Shown: piece by piece, positions 15,308 through 23,260 of the stretch
Layout of the letters: the number at the start of each line of letters is the position of its first letter
Numbering within the stretch: the stretch's first letter is position 1
From: Actinophytocola xinjiangensis
Lineage (GTDB): Bacteria; Actinomycetota; Actinomycetes; Mycobacteriales; Pseudonocardiaceae
Length of the DNA stretch: 64,000 nucleotides
Assembly (NCBI RefSeq): GCF_001921215.1
Contig: NZ_MSIF01000026.1
Location: 1 to 64,000 of the forward strand
Direction: 5' to 3'
Notes under the pieces: model-generated
Databases searched by the model: none
Seen by the model: only the letters and a program-made list of their open reading frames with translations
Told to the model about the DNA's origin: nothing
Program-made: the position numbers and the translations under genes

Positions 15308-17560
15308 TCACTCGCTCCTGCCGTTGTCGTACGCGTCGGGCCAGTCGGCGGTCACCTCGGCCAGCGTCGCGATGTCCTGGTCGGTCAGGCCGAGCCACTC
15401 GGTGAGCACCTCGGCGGTGTGTTGGCCCAGCGTCGGCGCCGCCGTGCGGTTCCACCGCACGTCGTGGCGCGCCGAGCGGAACGGAAGTCCCGGCACCACA
15501 TGGGTTCCGGCGACGGGGTGGTCGACCGGCTCGAAGAACCGCCGGTGGGCCAGCTGCGGGTTGCCGGTCAGCCGGCCGGGTCCGGTGACCACGGCCGCCG
15601 GGACACCGTGCGCCTCCAGGGCCGCGACCAGCTCGGCCGGCGGGTGGCGGCGGGTCCAGCGGGTGATCGCCTCGTCGATCTCGTCGTGGTGGTGGCGGCG
15701 CTGCCCGGCGGTCCGGGCCGGCTGGCCGATGAGGCCGGCCAGCGCCGCCCACTCCCGGTCGTCGCGCACGCTCAGCGCGATCCACCGGTCCGGCTCGGCG
15801 CTCGGGTAGACGCCCTGCGGGGCGTGGCTCGGGTCGCGGTTGCCCAGCCGTTGCGGGGCGATGCCGGCCACCTGCCAGGCGGCGAGCTGTCCGAAGCTGG
15901 CACGCACGGCCAGTTCCAGCATCGGCACCTCGACCGTGCCGGCGACGCCGGTCCGGTCGCGGTGGCGCAGCGCGGCCAGGCAGGCCAGCGCCGCGTGCAC
16001 GCCGGCCAGCGGGTCGCACACCCCGCGCGGGGCCAGCGGCGGGCCGTCCGGGTAGCCGGTGGTCCAGGCCAGCCCGCTGGCCTGCTCGATGGTCTGGGCG
16101 AAGCCGGTGCGGTCGCGCCAGCTCCCGGTCAGACCGAAGGCCGGCATCCGCACGGTGACCAGACGGGGGTTGTCGCGGCGCACCGCCGGCCAGTCCAGCG
16201 GGAACGAGTCGAGCACGCGCGGGGTGAAGTTCTCGATCAGCACGTCGGCGCGCCGGGCGAGGTCACCCAGCACCGCCGCACCCTCCGATGTGGACAAATC
16301 GAGGGCGATGCCGCGCTTGTTGGTGTTGAGCGCGAAGTACACCGGGCCGTACTCCCACCACTGGCGCGCGGTCGGGTCGGCGACGAACGACAGGCGCATC
16401 CCGTCCGGGCGACGCGCCGACTCGACCTTCACCACGTCGGCACCCAGTGCCGCCAGCAGGTGGGTACTGGCCGGGCCGGCCCACCACGCGGTCAGGTCCA
16501 GCACCCGCAGCCCGGCCAGCGGCAGACCGTCGCGGTCACCGGTGTCCGGCCGGGACGGTGCCGTCCCGTCCCCGGTGAACCGCAGCGGCGGGCCGGGGCG
16601 GGTCAGGCCGTCGGCGCCGGTGGTGAAGAAGCCGCGCTCGCGCAGCTGTTCGTTGTCCAGCAGGGTGTCCCCGGAGCCGACCGGGGCGACCGGGATCCGG
16701 AACGCCGAGGCGAGGTCGACGACCTCGGCGGTGGTCAGCGACGCCGCCCAGTCCACGATCGCGGCCTTCAGCTCGTCCTGGCGCTGCTGGCGGGCGGTGC
16801 CGTAGGCCAGCGACTCGTCGTCGGCCAGGTCCGGGCGCCCGACCAGGACCATCAGGTCCTGGCGCTGGCGCGCGGAGATCGTGCACAGGCCGACCCAGCC
16901 GTCGCGGGTGCGTTCGATCGCCGGGATCTGCACCGACCGGCCGGGGAAGTCGGTGCCCTCGTGGCCCCACAGGCTGGCGTGGGTGGTGCCGAAGGTCGTC
17001 AGGCCGAGGTTGGTGGCCTCCAGGACCGACAGGTCGAGGTGGTCGCCGAGGCCGGTACGGGCCGCGCCGCGCAGGCAGGCCAGGGCACCGGCCAGGGCGT
17101 AGGCGCCGGCCAGGTACTGCTCGATCTCCCCGCCGGCCTGTACCGGCGGCGCCGACGGCTCACCGCGCCAGGCCGTCGACCCGGCGGCGGCCTGGAGCAC
17201 CGCCGAGGTCGCCGGGCGGCCGGTCCACGGCCCGGTCGACCCGAAGTCGGTGATCGTCACGACCACCACCTCCGGGCGCCGGGCGCGCAGCGCGGCGACG
17301 TCGAGCGTGCCGTCGTCGAGCACCAGGTCCGCCGACTCGACGGCACCGGGGCCCGCCGGCAGCGAGCCCTCGGTGAGGTAGCCGGTCAGGGCCGCGCGCG
17401 CGGCCGGCAGGCCGCCGGTGCCCGCGTCGCTGAAGCGCACCGGCAGGCCGGCCGGGCGGTGGACGGTCGCGCCGAGTTCGTGGCACAGCCGCGCGGCGTA
17501 CACCCCGGCCAGACCGGTGGACAGGTCGCCCACCGTCAGCCCGGTCAGCAGGGCGGTCAC
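15308..17560 (-). CDS. Tandem-fused CaiB/BaiF CoA-transferase
   Basis: A 750-residue protein made of two CaiB/BaiF domains in series, roughly residues 1-375 and 395-750. The first begins 'LLTGLTVGDLSTGLAGVYAA' and the second 'LAGLRVLDLTAWWAGPAS', each followed by the 'GADVVKVES'-type strand. Single-domain family members are about 400 residues and form interlocked dimers; the fusion supplies both halves in one chain. The second half has the more typical sequence and may hold the only working active site. The GTG at 17560 overlaps the OB-fold gene stop (GTGA). It probably transfers CoA to the pathway acid from a CoA donor such as succinyl-CoA. Confidence 0.88.
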   Translation of the reverse strand: MTALLTGLTVGDLSTGLAGVYAARLCHELGATVHRPAGLPVRFSDAGTGGLPAARAALTGYLTEGSLPAGPGAVESADLVLDDGTLDVAALRARRPEVVVVTITDFGSTGPWTGRPATSAVLQAAAGSTAWRGEPSAPPVQAGGEIEQYLAGAYALAGALACLRGAARTGLGDHLDLSVLEATNLGLTTFGTTHASLWGHEGTDFPGRSVQIPAIERTRDGWVGLCTISARQRQDLMVLVGRPDLADDESLAYGTARQQRQDELKAAIVDWAASLTTAEVVDLASAFRIPVAPVGSGDTLLDNEQLRERGFFTTGADGLTRPGPPLRFTGDGTAPSRPDTGDRDGLPLAGLRVLDLTAWWAGPASTHLLAALGADVVKVESARRPDGMRLSFVADPTARQWWEYGPVYFALNTNKRGIALDLSTSEGAAVLGDLARRADVLIENFTPRVLDSFPLDWPAVRRDNPRLVTVRMPAFGLTGSWRDRTGFAQTIEQASGLAWTTGYPDGPPLAPRGVCDPLAGVHAALACLAALRHRDRTGVAGTVEVPMLELAVRASFGQLAAWQVAGIAPQRLGNRDPSHAPQGVYPSAEPDRWIALSVRDDREWAALAGLIGQPARTAGQRRHHHDEIDEAITRWTRRHPPAELVAALEAHGVPAAVVTGPGRLTGNPQLAHRRFFEPVDHPVAGTHVVPGLPFRSARHDVRWNRTAAPTLGQHTAEVLTEWLGLTDQDIATLAEVTADWPDAYDNGRSE

Positions 17561-17895
17561 CGGCGGCTCCGCTCGACCAGCAGCGCCGTGCTCGGCACGT
17601 CCGCGCCGGCCGGCGCGGAGTCCACGACCGACACCTCGGCGCCGAGGGGCAGCGGCGGGCCGTCGACCAGCGCGAGCACCCTGGGTCCTTCGGCCAGCTC
17701 GACCAGGACCGTCTGGTACGGCACCCGGGCGGCGTACTCCTCGGTCATCGCCTGGTGGGTGACCGTGGCGGAGAAGACCGTGCCGCGACCGGACACCGGC
17801 GCGACCACCAGCGGCGTGCCGCAGCCGCAGCGGTCCCTCGCCATGGCGTACCAGCGTCGGCACGCCGGGCAGTGCTGGAGCCTGACCTGGTTCAT
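17557..17895 (-). CDS. DUF35 OB-fold protein with zinc ribbon, thiolase partner
   Basis: A 112-residue protein. An N-terminal rubredoxin-like zinc ribbon is visible as C9-P-A-C12 and a second pair in 'DRCGCGTP' (about C23 and C25), followed by a Val-rich OB fold ('GRGTVFSATVTH...LVELAEGPRVLALVDG'). DUF35 proteins form complexes with non-condensing thiolases and 3-ketoacyl-CoA processing enzymes; in steroid side-chain catabolism the ChsH2 DUF35 domain activates the Ltp2 retro-aldolase. Here the gene directly follows and overlaps such a thiolase gene (stop of the thiolase at 17892). The ATG at 17895 is the only good start. Confidence 0.85.
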   Translation of the reverse strand: MNQVRLQHCPACRRWYAMARDRCGCGTPLVVAPVSGRGTVFSATVTHQAMTEEYAARVPYQTVLVELAEGPRVLALVDGPPLPLGAEVSVVDSAPAGADVPSTALLVERSRR

Positions 17896-19070
17896 CGCCC
17901 CTCCCTGCGCAGCACCGCGATGCTGCCGTCGCCGAGGTCGCCCCAGCCGGTGACCACGCCCAGCCGGGCGCCGTCGACCTGCCGGGGGCCGGCCTCGTGC
18001 CGCAGTTGGCGCACGGCCTCCACGACGTGGTTCATCCCCAGCGCGTGTGCCTGGGACAGCAGGCCGCCGTGGGTGTTGATCGGCAGCCGGCCGCCGGGGT
18101 CGGTGTGTCCGGACAGGACGAAGTCGCCGGACTCACCACGCCCGCAGAACCCGGCCTCCTCCAACTGCTGGAGCACCTCGAAGGTGAAGCAGTCGTAGAT
18201 CTGCGCGAAGTCCATGTCCGACGGTCCGACCCCGGCCATCGCCCACGCGGCCGGCGCGGCGGTGGTCAGCCCGGTCTCGAAGAAGTCCGCCCGGTTGTAC
18301 ATGTCCAGCGGCTCGGACGGGCGGGCGTCGGCCCAGCCGTCGAGCACCGCGCGGGCCCGCCCGGTGTGCCGGGGGTCGTCGGCCGCGGTGACCACGACCG
18401 CCGCCCCGGCGTCACTGTCCATGCAGCAGTCCAGCAGCCGGTAGGGCTCCACGATCCACCGTGACGCCAGGTGGTCCGCGAGGGCCATGGGCTTGCGCAT
18501 GATGGCGTTGGGCGTGGCGACGGCGTGCGCGCGGGTGTTGACCGCGACCCTGCCCAGCGCCTCGGCCGGCGTGCCGAACTCGTGCTGGTGGCGCCGCGCG
18601 ACCTGCGCGTAGACCTGGGAGGGGCTGTGCACGCCGTTGGGCGCGTACAGGCCGCGGACCGCCTTGCGGTAGGACGTGGTCGGTTCCGCGGCCGACAGCG
18701 CCCGCGCGCGCCGGCCGCTGTAGCCGGCCCAGCCGACCGGGACCAGCACGGTCCTGGCCAGCCCGGCGGCCACGGCCGACGCGGCGTACCCGAGTGCGGC
18801 CACCGGGCTCGCGCCGCCCAGGTTGACCTGGGCGCAGAACCGGACCCCGGTCAGCCCGAGGTTGGCGATGAGTTCCTCGGCGGTGGCCCCCATGTAGGGC
18901 GGGACCAGCCCGTCGACGTCACCGGGGGTCAGTCCGGCGTCGGCGAGGGCGGCGGTCGAGGCGTCCAGTGCGACCGAGACGTCGGTGACCCCGTCGGTGC
19001 CACCGCGCGTGTAGGCGCTCTCCCCCACCCCGACCACCGCCGCGACGCCGCGCAGCGCCTGTGCGGTCAC
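17892..19070 (-). CDS. Thiolase-fold protein of the lipid-transfer/retro-aldolase type
   Basis: A 392-residue thiolase-superfamily protein. The place of the nucleophilic Cys reads 'AQVNLGGASPVAALG', with no Cys, so it should not condense acetyl-CoA. 'FAQIYDCFTFEVLQQLEEAG' and 'INTHGGLLSQAHALGMNH' match the C-terminal half of Ltp2-like SCP2 thiolases, where tyrosines of that region act in retro-aldol cleavage. Adjacent DUF35 and crotonase genes support cleavage of a 3-hydroxyacyl-CoA into a carbonyl product and a shorter acyl-CoA. The GTG start at 19070 follows the crotonase stop by three bases. The substrate is unknown; steroid enzymes such as KstD or HsaC are not seen in this window. Confidence 0.85.
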   Translation of the reverse strand: MTAQALRGVAAVVGVGESAYTRGGTDGVTDVSVALDASTAALADAGLTPGDVDGLVPPYMGATAEELIANLGLTGVRFCAQVNLGGASPVAALGYAASAVAAGLARTVLVPVGWAGYSGRRARALSAAEPTTSYRKAVRGLYAPNGVHSPSQVYAQVARRHQHEFGTPAEALGRVAVNTRAHAVATPNAIMRKPMALADHLASRWIVEPYRLLDCCMDSDAGAAVVVTAADDPRHTGRARAVLDGWADARPSEPLDMYNRADFFETGLTTAAPAAWAMAGVGPSDMDFAQIYDCFTFEVLQQLEEAGFCGRGESGDFVLSGHTDPGGRLPINTHGGLLSQAHALGMNHVVEAVRQLRHEAGPRQVDGARLGVVTGWGDLGDGSIAVLRREGR

Positions 19071-19073
19071 CCC

Positions 19074-19862
19074 TCACCGTCCCTTGTAGACAGGCGGTCG
19101 CTTCTCGGTGAACGCGCGGGGGCCCTCCTTGGCGTCCTCGGTGCGCAGCACCGCGCCGGAGATGTAGTACTCCAGCTCGAAGGGCATCTCCAGCTGCATG
19201 CCCCGGACCGCGATCTCCTTGGCCGCGCGCACCGCGAGCGGCGCGTTGGACGAGAGCGTCGTGGCGATCTCCATCGCCCGGTCCAGCAGCCGGTCCGGCT
19301 CGACGATCTCGTTGACCAGGCCGACCTCGTAGGCGCGCTGGGCGCTGATCGGGCGGCCCATCAACAGGATCTCCATGGCGACCGCCCAGGGGATCTGCCG
19401 GGGCAGGCGCACGTGCGAGCCGCCGCCGGGGGTGATGCCCCAGCGGACCTCGCCGAGCCCGAACTTGGCGTGCGGCACGGCGATCCGCAGGTCGGTGCCC
19501 TGGAGGATCTCGAGTCCACCCGCGACACACAGGCCGTTCACCGCGCCGATGATCGGCTTGTAGATGTCGGAGAAGAAGCGCTTGGTGATGTCGGCGAAGT
19601 GGCGCGGCGCCCCGGCGGTCAGCTTGGTGATGGTCTTGCCGAGGTCGGCGCCGGTGCAGAAGGACTTCTCACCGGCGCCGGTGAGGATGGCGACGTCGAG
19701 GTCGTCGTCGCGGGCGAACTCGTCGAAGGCGGCCATCAACTGGTGGAACATCTCGGGCGTGTAGGCGTTGTGTTTCGCCGGCCGGTCGAGCGTCACCACG
19801 GTGACCCGGCCGTGGCGTTCCACGGTGACCTGTCCGTCCTCGTTGGCGTTGTCAGGTTTCAC
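19074..19862 (-). CDS. Enoyl-CoA hydratase
   Basis: A 262-residue crotonase with a canonical-looking active site: 'GAGEKSFCTGADL' for the first oxyanion-hole strand, 'GAVNGLCVAGGLEI' for the second, and 'LGEVRWGITPGGG' carrying a probable catalytic Glu. It should hydrate an enoyl-CoA to the 3-hydroxyacyl-CoA that the neighbouring retro-aldolase-like pair could cleave. The start is GTG at 19862, with GAGAGGA about eight bases upstream. It is the first gene of the minus-strand operon 19862 to 13961 and faces the divergent ligase operon across an 81-bp promoter region with an inverted repeat. Confidence 0.9.
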   Translation of the reverse strand: MKPDNANEDGQVTVERHGRVTVVTLDRPAKHNAYTPEMFHQLMAAFDEFARDDDLDVAILTGAGEKSFCTGADLGKTITKLTAGAPRHFADITKRFFSDIYKPIIGAVNGLCVAGGLEILQGTDLRIAVPHAKFGLGEVRWGITPGGGSHVRLPRQIPWAVAMEILLMGRPISAQRAYEVGLVNEIVEPDRLLDRAMEIATTLSSNAPLAVRAAKEIAVRGMQLEMPFELEYYISGAVLRTEDAKEGPRAFTEKRPPVYKGR

Positions 19863-19880
19863 CCGGAATCCTCTCTTGAC

Positions 19881-19897
19881 TAGTTAACGGTCCTTAA
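19881..19897. promoter_or_regulatory. Inverted-repeat operator in the divergent promoter region
   Basis: TTAACGGTCCTTAA (19884-19897) is an imperfect palindrome with TTAA ends, preceded by TAG to give TAGTTAACGGTCCTTA. It lies between the crotonase start (19862, minus) and the ligase start (19944, plus), so one bound dimer could control both operons. It shares the pattern TAAnnGnCCTTA with the repeat at 24358-24375. The spacing resembles TetR-family operators; no TetR gene is present in the island, so the regulator is elsewhere or the MarR protein is involved. Confidence 0.5.
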
Positions 19898-19943
19898 TGT
19901 TAGGTACCTTTACGATTCGTCGTCAAGGCTACGGAGAGCGCGG

Positions 19944-21419
19944 ATGACCCTCGCGGTACTGCTCGACACAGCGGCGGACCTGGTGTCCGAGCGGCCGGTT
20001 CTCGGCCGCCGGCCGGGACTGCCGGTGAGCGGTCTGCGACAGCGCGCCATCGCCGCCGCCGCCTGGCTGCGCCAGCGCGACGCCGCCGGCCTCGCGTTCC
20101 TCGGCCTGAACGGACCGGCCGTGCCGATCGGCGTCTTCGGCACCGCCTACGCCGCGATCCCCTTCGCGCCACTGAACTACCGGCTCGCCGACGACCGCCT
20201 CGCCGCCGTGCTCGACCGCCTCGACGGCGCCACCGTGGTCGCCGACGACGACCAGTGCGACCGGCTGCGCGCCATCGGCGCCAACCCGGTCCCCACCGCA
20301 CAGTGGCTCGACATCCTGGCCAGCGCGGAACCCGGTGTCCCGCAAGGACAACCGGCCGACGAGGACATCGCGGTACTGCTGTTCACCAGCGGCACCACCG
20401 CCGAGCCGAAGGCCGTCCCACTACGCCACCGCCACCTGACCTCCTACGTGCTCAACACCGTCGACCTCGGCGGCGCCGGCGAGGACGAGGCCACCCTGGT
20501 CAGCGTCCCGCCCTACCACGTCGCCGCCATCGGCTCGGCGATCACCAACGTCCTGTCCGGACGCCGGCTGGTGCACCTGCCCCGGTTCGACCCGGCCGAC
20601 TGGCTGGACACCGTGCGCCGGGAGGGGATCACCTCGGCCATGGTCGTACCGACCATGCTCGCCCGCCTGGTGTCCCACCTGGACGGTGAACCGGCGGCGT
20701 CGCCGTTGCGGGCACTGGCCTACGGCGGCGCACGCATGCCACCGACCGTGCTGGAGCGGGCACTGCGGGTGTTCCCGGACGTCGCGTTCACCAACGCCTA
20801 CGGGCTGACCGAGACCAGCTCGACGATCGCCGTACTGACCCCCGAGGACCACCGCGCCGCCCTGGCCGCACCGGACCCCACCGTCCGGGCGCGACTGTCC
20901 AGTGTGGGCCGTGCGGTGCCGGGGATCGAGCTGCGGGTGCGCGACGCGGACCAGGACGGCTACGGCGAACTGCTGGTCCGCGGCGAACAGGTCTCCGGCG
21001 AGTACGTCGGCACCGGGTCGGTGCTCGACGCGCAGGGCTGGTTCGGCACCAGGGACGAGGCGCGGATCGACGACGAGGGCTACCTGTTCGTCCGGGGCCG
21101 CGCCGACGACACGGTCATCCGAGGCGGGGAGAACATCGCCCCGGCCGAGGTCGAGGACGTGCTGACCGCCCACCCGCTGGTGTCCGACGCCGGCGTGGTC
21201 GGGCTGCCCGACCAGGAGTGGGGCGAGAAGCTCGCGGCGGCCGTCGTCTGTCCGAACGGGACCGTCGAGCCGGCGGAGCTGCGGGAGTGGGTGCGGGCCA
21301 GGCTGCGCTCCGCGCGCACCCCGGACGTGATCGTCGCCGTGGCCGAGCTGCCCTACAACGCCACCGGCAAGCTGCTGCGCCGCGAACTGCGGCAGCGGTT
21401 GATCGAGGGAGGGTCATGA
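19944..21419 (+). CDS. Acyl-CoA ligase (AMP-forming)
   Basis: A 491-residue ANL-superfamily ligase that activates a carboxylic acid with ATP and CoA. The phosphate-binding loop is 'LLFTSGTTAEPKAVPL' (about residues 145-160), the adenine motif 'NAYGLTETSST', the hinge motif 'GRADDTVIRGGENIAP', and the C-terminal lysine lies in 'YNATGKLLRREL' (about 470-481). The length suits a medium or aromatic acid ligase. It is the first gene of a plus-strand operon with the desulforedoxin-like gene (ATGA overlap), a second ligase and a flavoprotein. Its ATG at 19944 is preceded by GGAGAG. The substrate is unknown. Confidence 0.9.
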   Translation: MTLAVLLDTAADLVSERPVLGRRPGLPVSGLRQRAIAAAAWLRQRDAAGLAFLGLNGPAVPIGVFGTAYAAIPFAPLNYRLADDRLAAVLDRLDGATVVADDDQCDRLRAIGANPVPTAQWLDILASAEPGVPQGQPADEDIAVLLFTSGTTAEPKAVPLRHRHLTSYVLNTVDLGGAGEDEATLVSVPPYHVAAIGSAITNVLSGRRLVHLPRFDPADWLDTVRREGITSAMVVPTMLARLVSHLDGEPAASPLRALAYGGARMPPTVLERALRVFPDVAFTNAYGLTETSSTIAVLTPEDHRAALAAPDPTVRARLSSVGRAVPGIELRVRDADQDGYGELLVRGEQVSGEYVGTGSVLDAQGWFGTRDEARIDDEGYLFVRGRADDTVIRGGENIAPAEVEDVLTAHPLVSDAGVVGLPDQEWGEKLAAAVVCPNGTVEPAELREWVRARLRSARTPDVIVAVAELPYNATGKLLRRELRQRLIEGGS

Positions 21420-21730
21420 CGGACGGGACGCTGCGCACCGGGACCAGGCTGCGCAGCCAGGTGTGTGACACCGAGATCATCGTGGTCCGCGCGGAGGGCG
21501 TCGACCGGCTGCACTGCGGCGGCCGGCCCATGGTCGCGCTGGACGCCGACCGGGCCGGCGGCTCCCCGGAGTCCGGTTTGGACACCGGCACCCAGCTCGG
21601 CAAACGCTACGGCCGCACCGGCGACGGGCGGGTCGAGGTCCTGGTGACCAGGGCCGGCGCCGGCACGCTGTCGGTCGGTGACGACGTCCTGCCGGTCCTC
21701 GCGGCCAAGCCGCTGCCCTCCAGCGACTGA
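21416..21730 (+). CDS. Small desulforedoxin-like protein with reduced Cys set
   Basis: A 104-residue protein starting at the ATG overlapping the ligase stop. Residues about 14-42 read 'QVCDTEIIVVRAEG' then 'RLHCGGRPMVALDA', which resembles the desulforedoxin pattern (K-C-x-x-C-G-N-x-V-E-V ... C-C-G-x-P-M). Only two of the four iron ligands remain as Cys (C17 and C34); the others are Thr/Glu and His. It may therefore have lost iron or bind a different metal. The rest is Gly- and Thr-rich, ending 'LPVLAAKPLPSSD'. Co-translation with two acyl-CoA ligases suggests a pathway-specific role, but family membership is by eye only. Confidence 0.55.
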   Translation: MTDGTLRTGTRLRSQVCDTEIIVVRAEGVDRLHCGGRPMVALDADRAGGSPESGLDTGTQLGKRYGRTGDGRVEVLVTRAGAGTLSVGDDVLPVLAAKPLPSSD

Positions 21731-21742
21731 GAGGTGGCCGAC

Positions 21743-23260
21743 GTGACGAACCCCCGGCTACCGGCCGAGTTCGGCCCCCGGACGATCCCCGCCCTGCTGG
21801 CCGACCGTGCCGCCGCCCACCCCGACCGGACGGCGGTCACCGGCCTGGTCGGCGGGCACTACCGCACGCTCACGCTGTCCGAACTGGACACCAGGTCGCG
21901 CCGGCTGGCGGCCGGGCTGCTGGCCAGGGGGCTGGTCGAGCCGGGGTCGACGCTGGCCTGGTCGCTGGGCAACGACCGGGGCGGCGAGGCGCTGGTGCTC
22001 TACCACGCGGTGCTGCGGGCCGGCGCGGTCAACGTCCCGCTCAACCCCCGGCTCTCCCCCGCCGAGGCGGCGCAGCTGGTCGGGCACAGCGGCGCGCGGG
22101 TGCTGACCCCCGGTGACCCGGACGGACGCTGGCTGGCGGAGCTGTCCGCCGAGCCGGTCGAGGACCACCCGGTGACCGAGGACGACCTCGCCGTCATCCT
22201 CTACACCTCCGGCACGACCGGGCTGCCCAAGGGCGTCGAGCACACCCACGGCTCGGCGCTGGCCGCCGGCATCGGCTGGGCCGACTGCTTCCGGCTGACC
22301 CCCGGCGACGTGGTGCACAGCCCGTTCCCGGTGTTCAGCGGCGCCGGCCTGCACTTCAACGGGCTGGCCGCGCTGTGGTCGGGCGCCGGTTTCCTGGTCG
22401 ACCAGCCCGACGTCGGGCCGACGCTGGAACGCGTCGCCCGCCACCGGTCCACGGTGTACGTCGCGGTGCCCAGCGTCTACCAGTACTGGCTCGACCACGA
22501 CCGGTTCGCCGACCACGACCTGACCTCGTTGCGGGTACTGGACTTCGGTGGCTCCGCCATGGCCCCGGCGGTGATCGCCCGGCTGCGCGCGGCGCTGCCC
22601 GGCGTGGCCCTGATGCAGACCTACGGGTTCACCGAGGCCGGCCCCGGCGGGACCTATCTGCCCGAGGAGTACCTGCCCGGTCACCCGGGCTCGATCGGCA
22701 ACCGGGTCGCCGGCCGGTACACGGCCGTGCGGGTGCTCGACGAGCACGACCGGGAGGTCGGCCCTGACCAGCCGGGCGAGCTGGTCCTGCGTGGACCGTC
22801 GATGATGCGCGGCTACCACAACGATCCGGCCGCGACCGAGGCCGTGCTGCGCGGCGGTTGGCTGCGCTCGGGCGATCTCGTGCGCTACGACCGCGACGGC
22901 TTCCTGTACTACGTCGACCGCCTGCGGGACCTGATCGTGCGCGGCGGCTACAACATCGCGCCGGCCGAGATCGAGGAGGCCCTGCTGGCGCACCCGGACG
23001 TGCTGGAGGCCGCCGCCTTCCCGGTCCGCCACCCCACGCTCGGCGAGGTGCCGGCCGCGGCCGTCGTCCCCCGGCCGGGCACGACCGTGACCGGCGAGCG
23101 GCTGCGGGCGCACTGCGCCACGGTGCTCGCCGGGTTCAAGGTGCCCACCACGGTGTCGCTGCGCGCGTCGCTGCCCAAGAACGCCGCCGGCAAGGTGCTG
23201 CGCCGCGTGCTGCGCGACCAACCACCGGCCGACGACCAGACCAGTGAGGAGTCCTCATGA
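21743..23260 (+). CDS. Acyl-CoA ligase (AMP-forming)
   Basis: A second ANL ligase of 505 residues. Motifs: 'ILYTSGTTGLPKGVEH' (about residues 152-167), 'MQTYGFTEAGPGG', 'RLRDLIVRGGYNIAPAEIE', and the catalytic Lys in 'LPKNAAGKVLRRVLR' (about 475-489). GTG at 21743 is preferred because GAGAGG lies eight bases upstream; the GTG at 21734 would overlap that ribosome-binding site. The two ligases of this operon differ clearly in sequence, so they probably activate different acids, for example the imported compound and a cleavage product. The 3' end overlaps the next gene (ATGA). Confidence 0.9.
   Translation: MTNPRLPAEFGPRTIPALLADRAAAHPDRTAVTGLVGGHYRTLTLSELDTRSRRLAAGLLARGLVEPGSTLAWSLGNDRGGEALVLYHAVLRAGAVNVPLNPRLSPAEAAQLVGHSGARVLTPGDPDGRWLAELSAEPVEDHPVTEDDLAVILYTSGTTGLPKGVEHTHGSALAAGIGWADCFRLTPGDVVHSPFPVFSGAGLHFNGLAALWSGAGFLVDQPDVGPTLERVARHRSTVYVAVPSVYQYWLDHDRFADHDLTSLRVLDFGGSAMAPAVIARLRAALPGVALMQTYGFTEAGPGGTYLPEEYLPGHPGSIGNRVAGRYTAVRVLDEHDREVGPDQPGELVLRGPSMMRGYHNDPAATEAVLRGGWLRSGDLVRYDRDGFLYYVDRLRDLIVRGGYNIAPAEIEEALLAHPDVLEAAAFPVRHPTLGEVPAAAVVPRPGTTVTGERLRAHCATVLAGFKVPTTVSLRASLPKNAAGKVLRRVLRDQPPADDQTSEESS

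Noticed and set aside
15419-17953. An 844-codon open frame on the plus strand opposite the fused CoA-transferase
   Set aside because: It is antisense to a clear CaiB/BaiF coding sequence and has composition typical of antisense frames in GC-rich DNA (Gly, Arg, Val, Gln without motifs).
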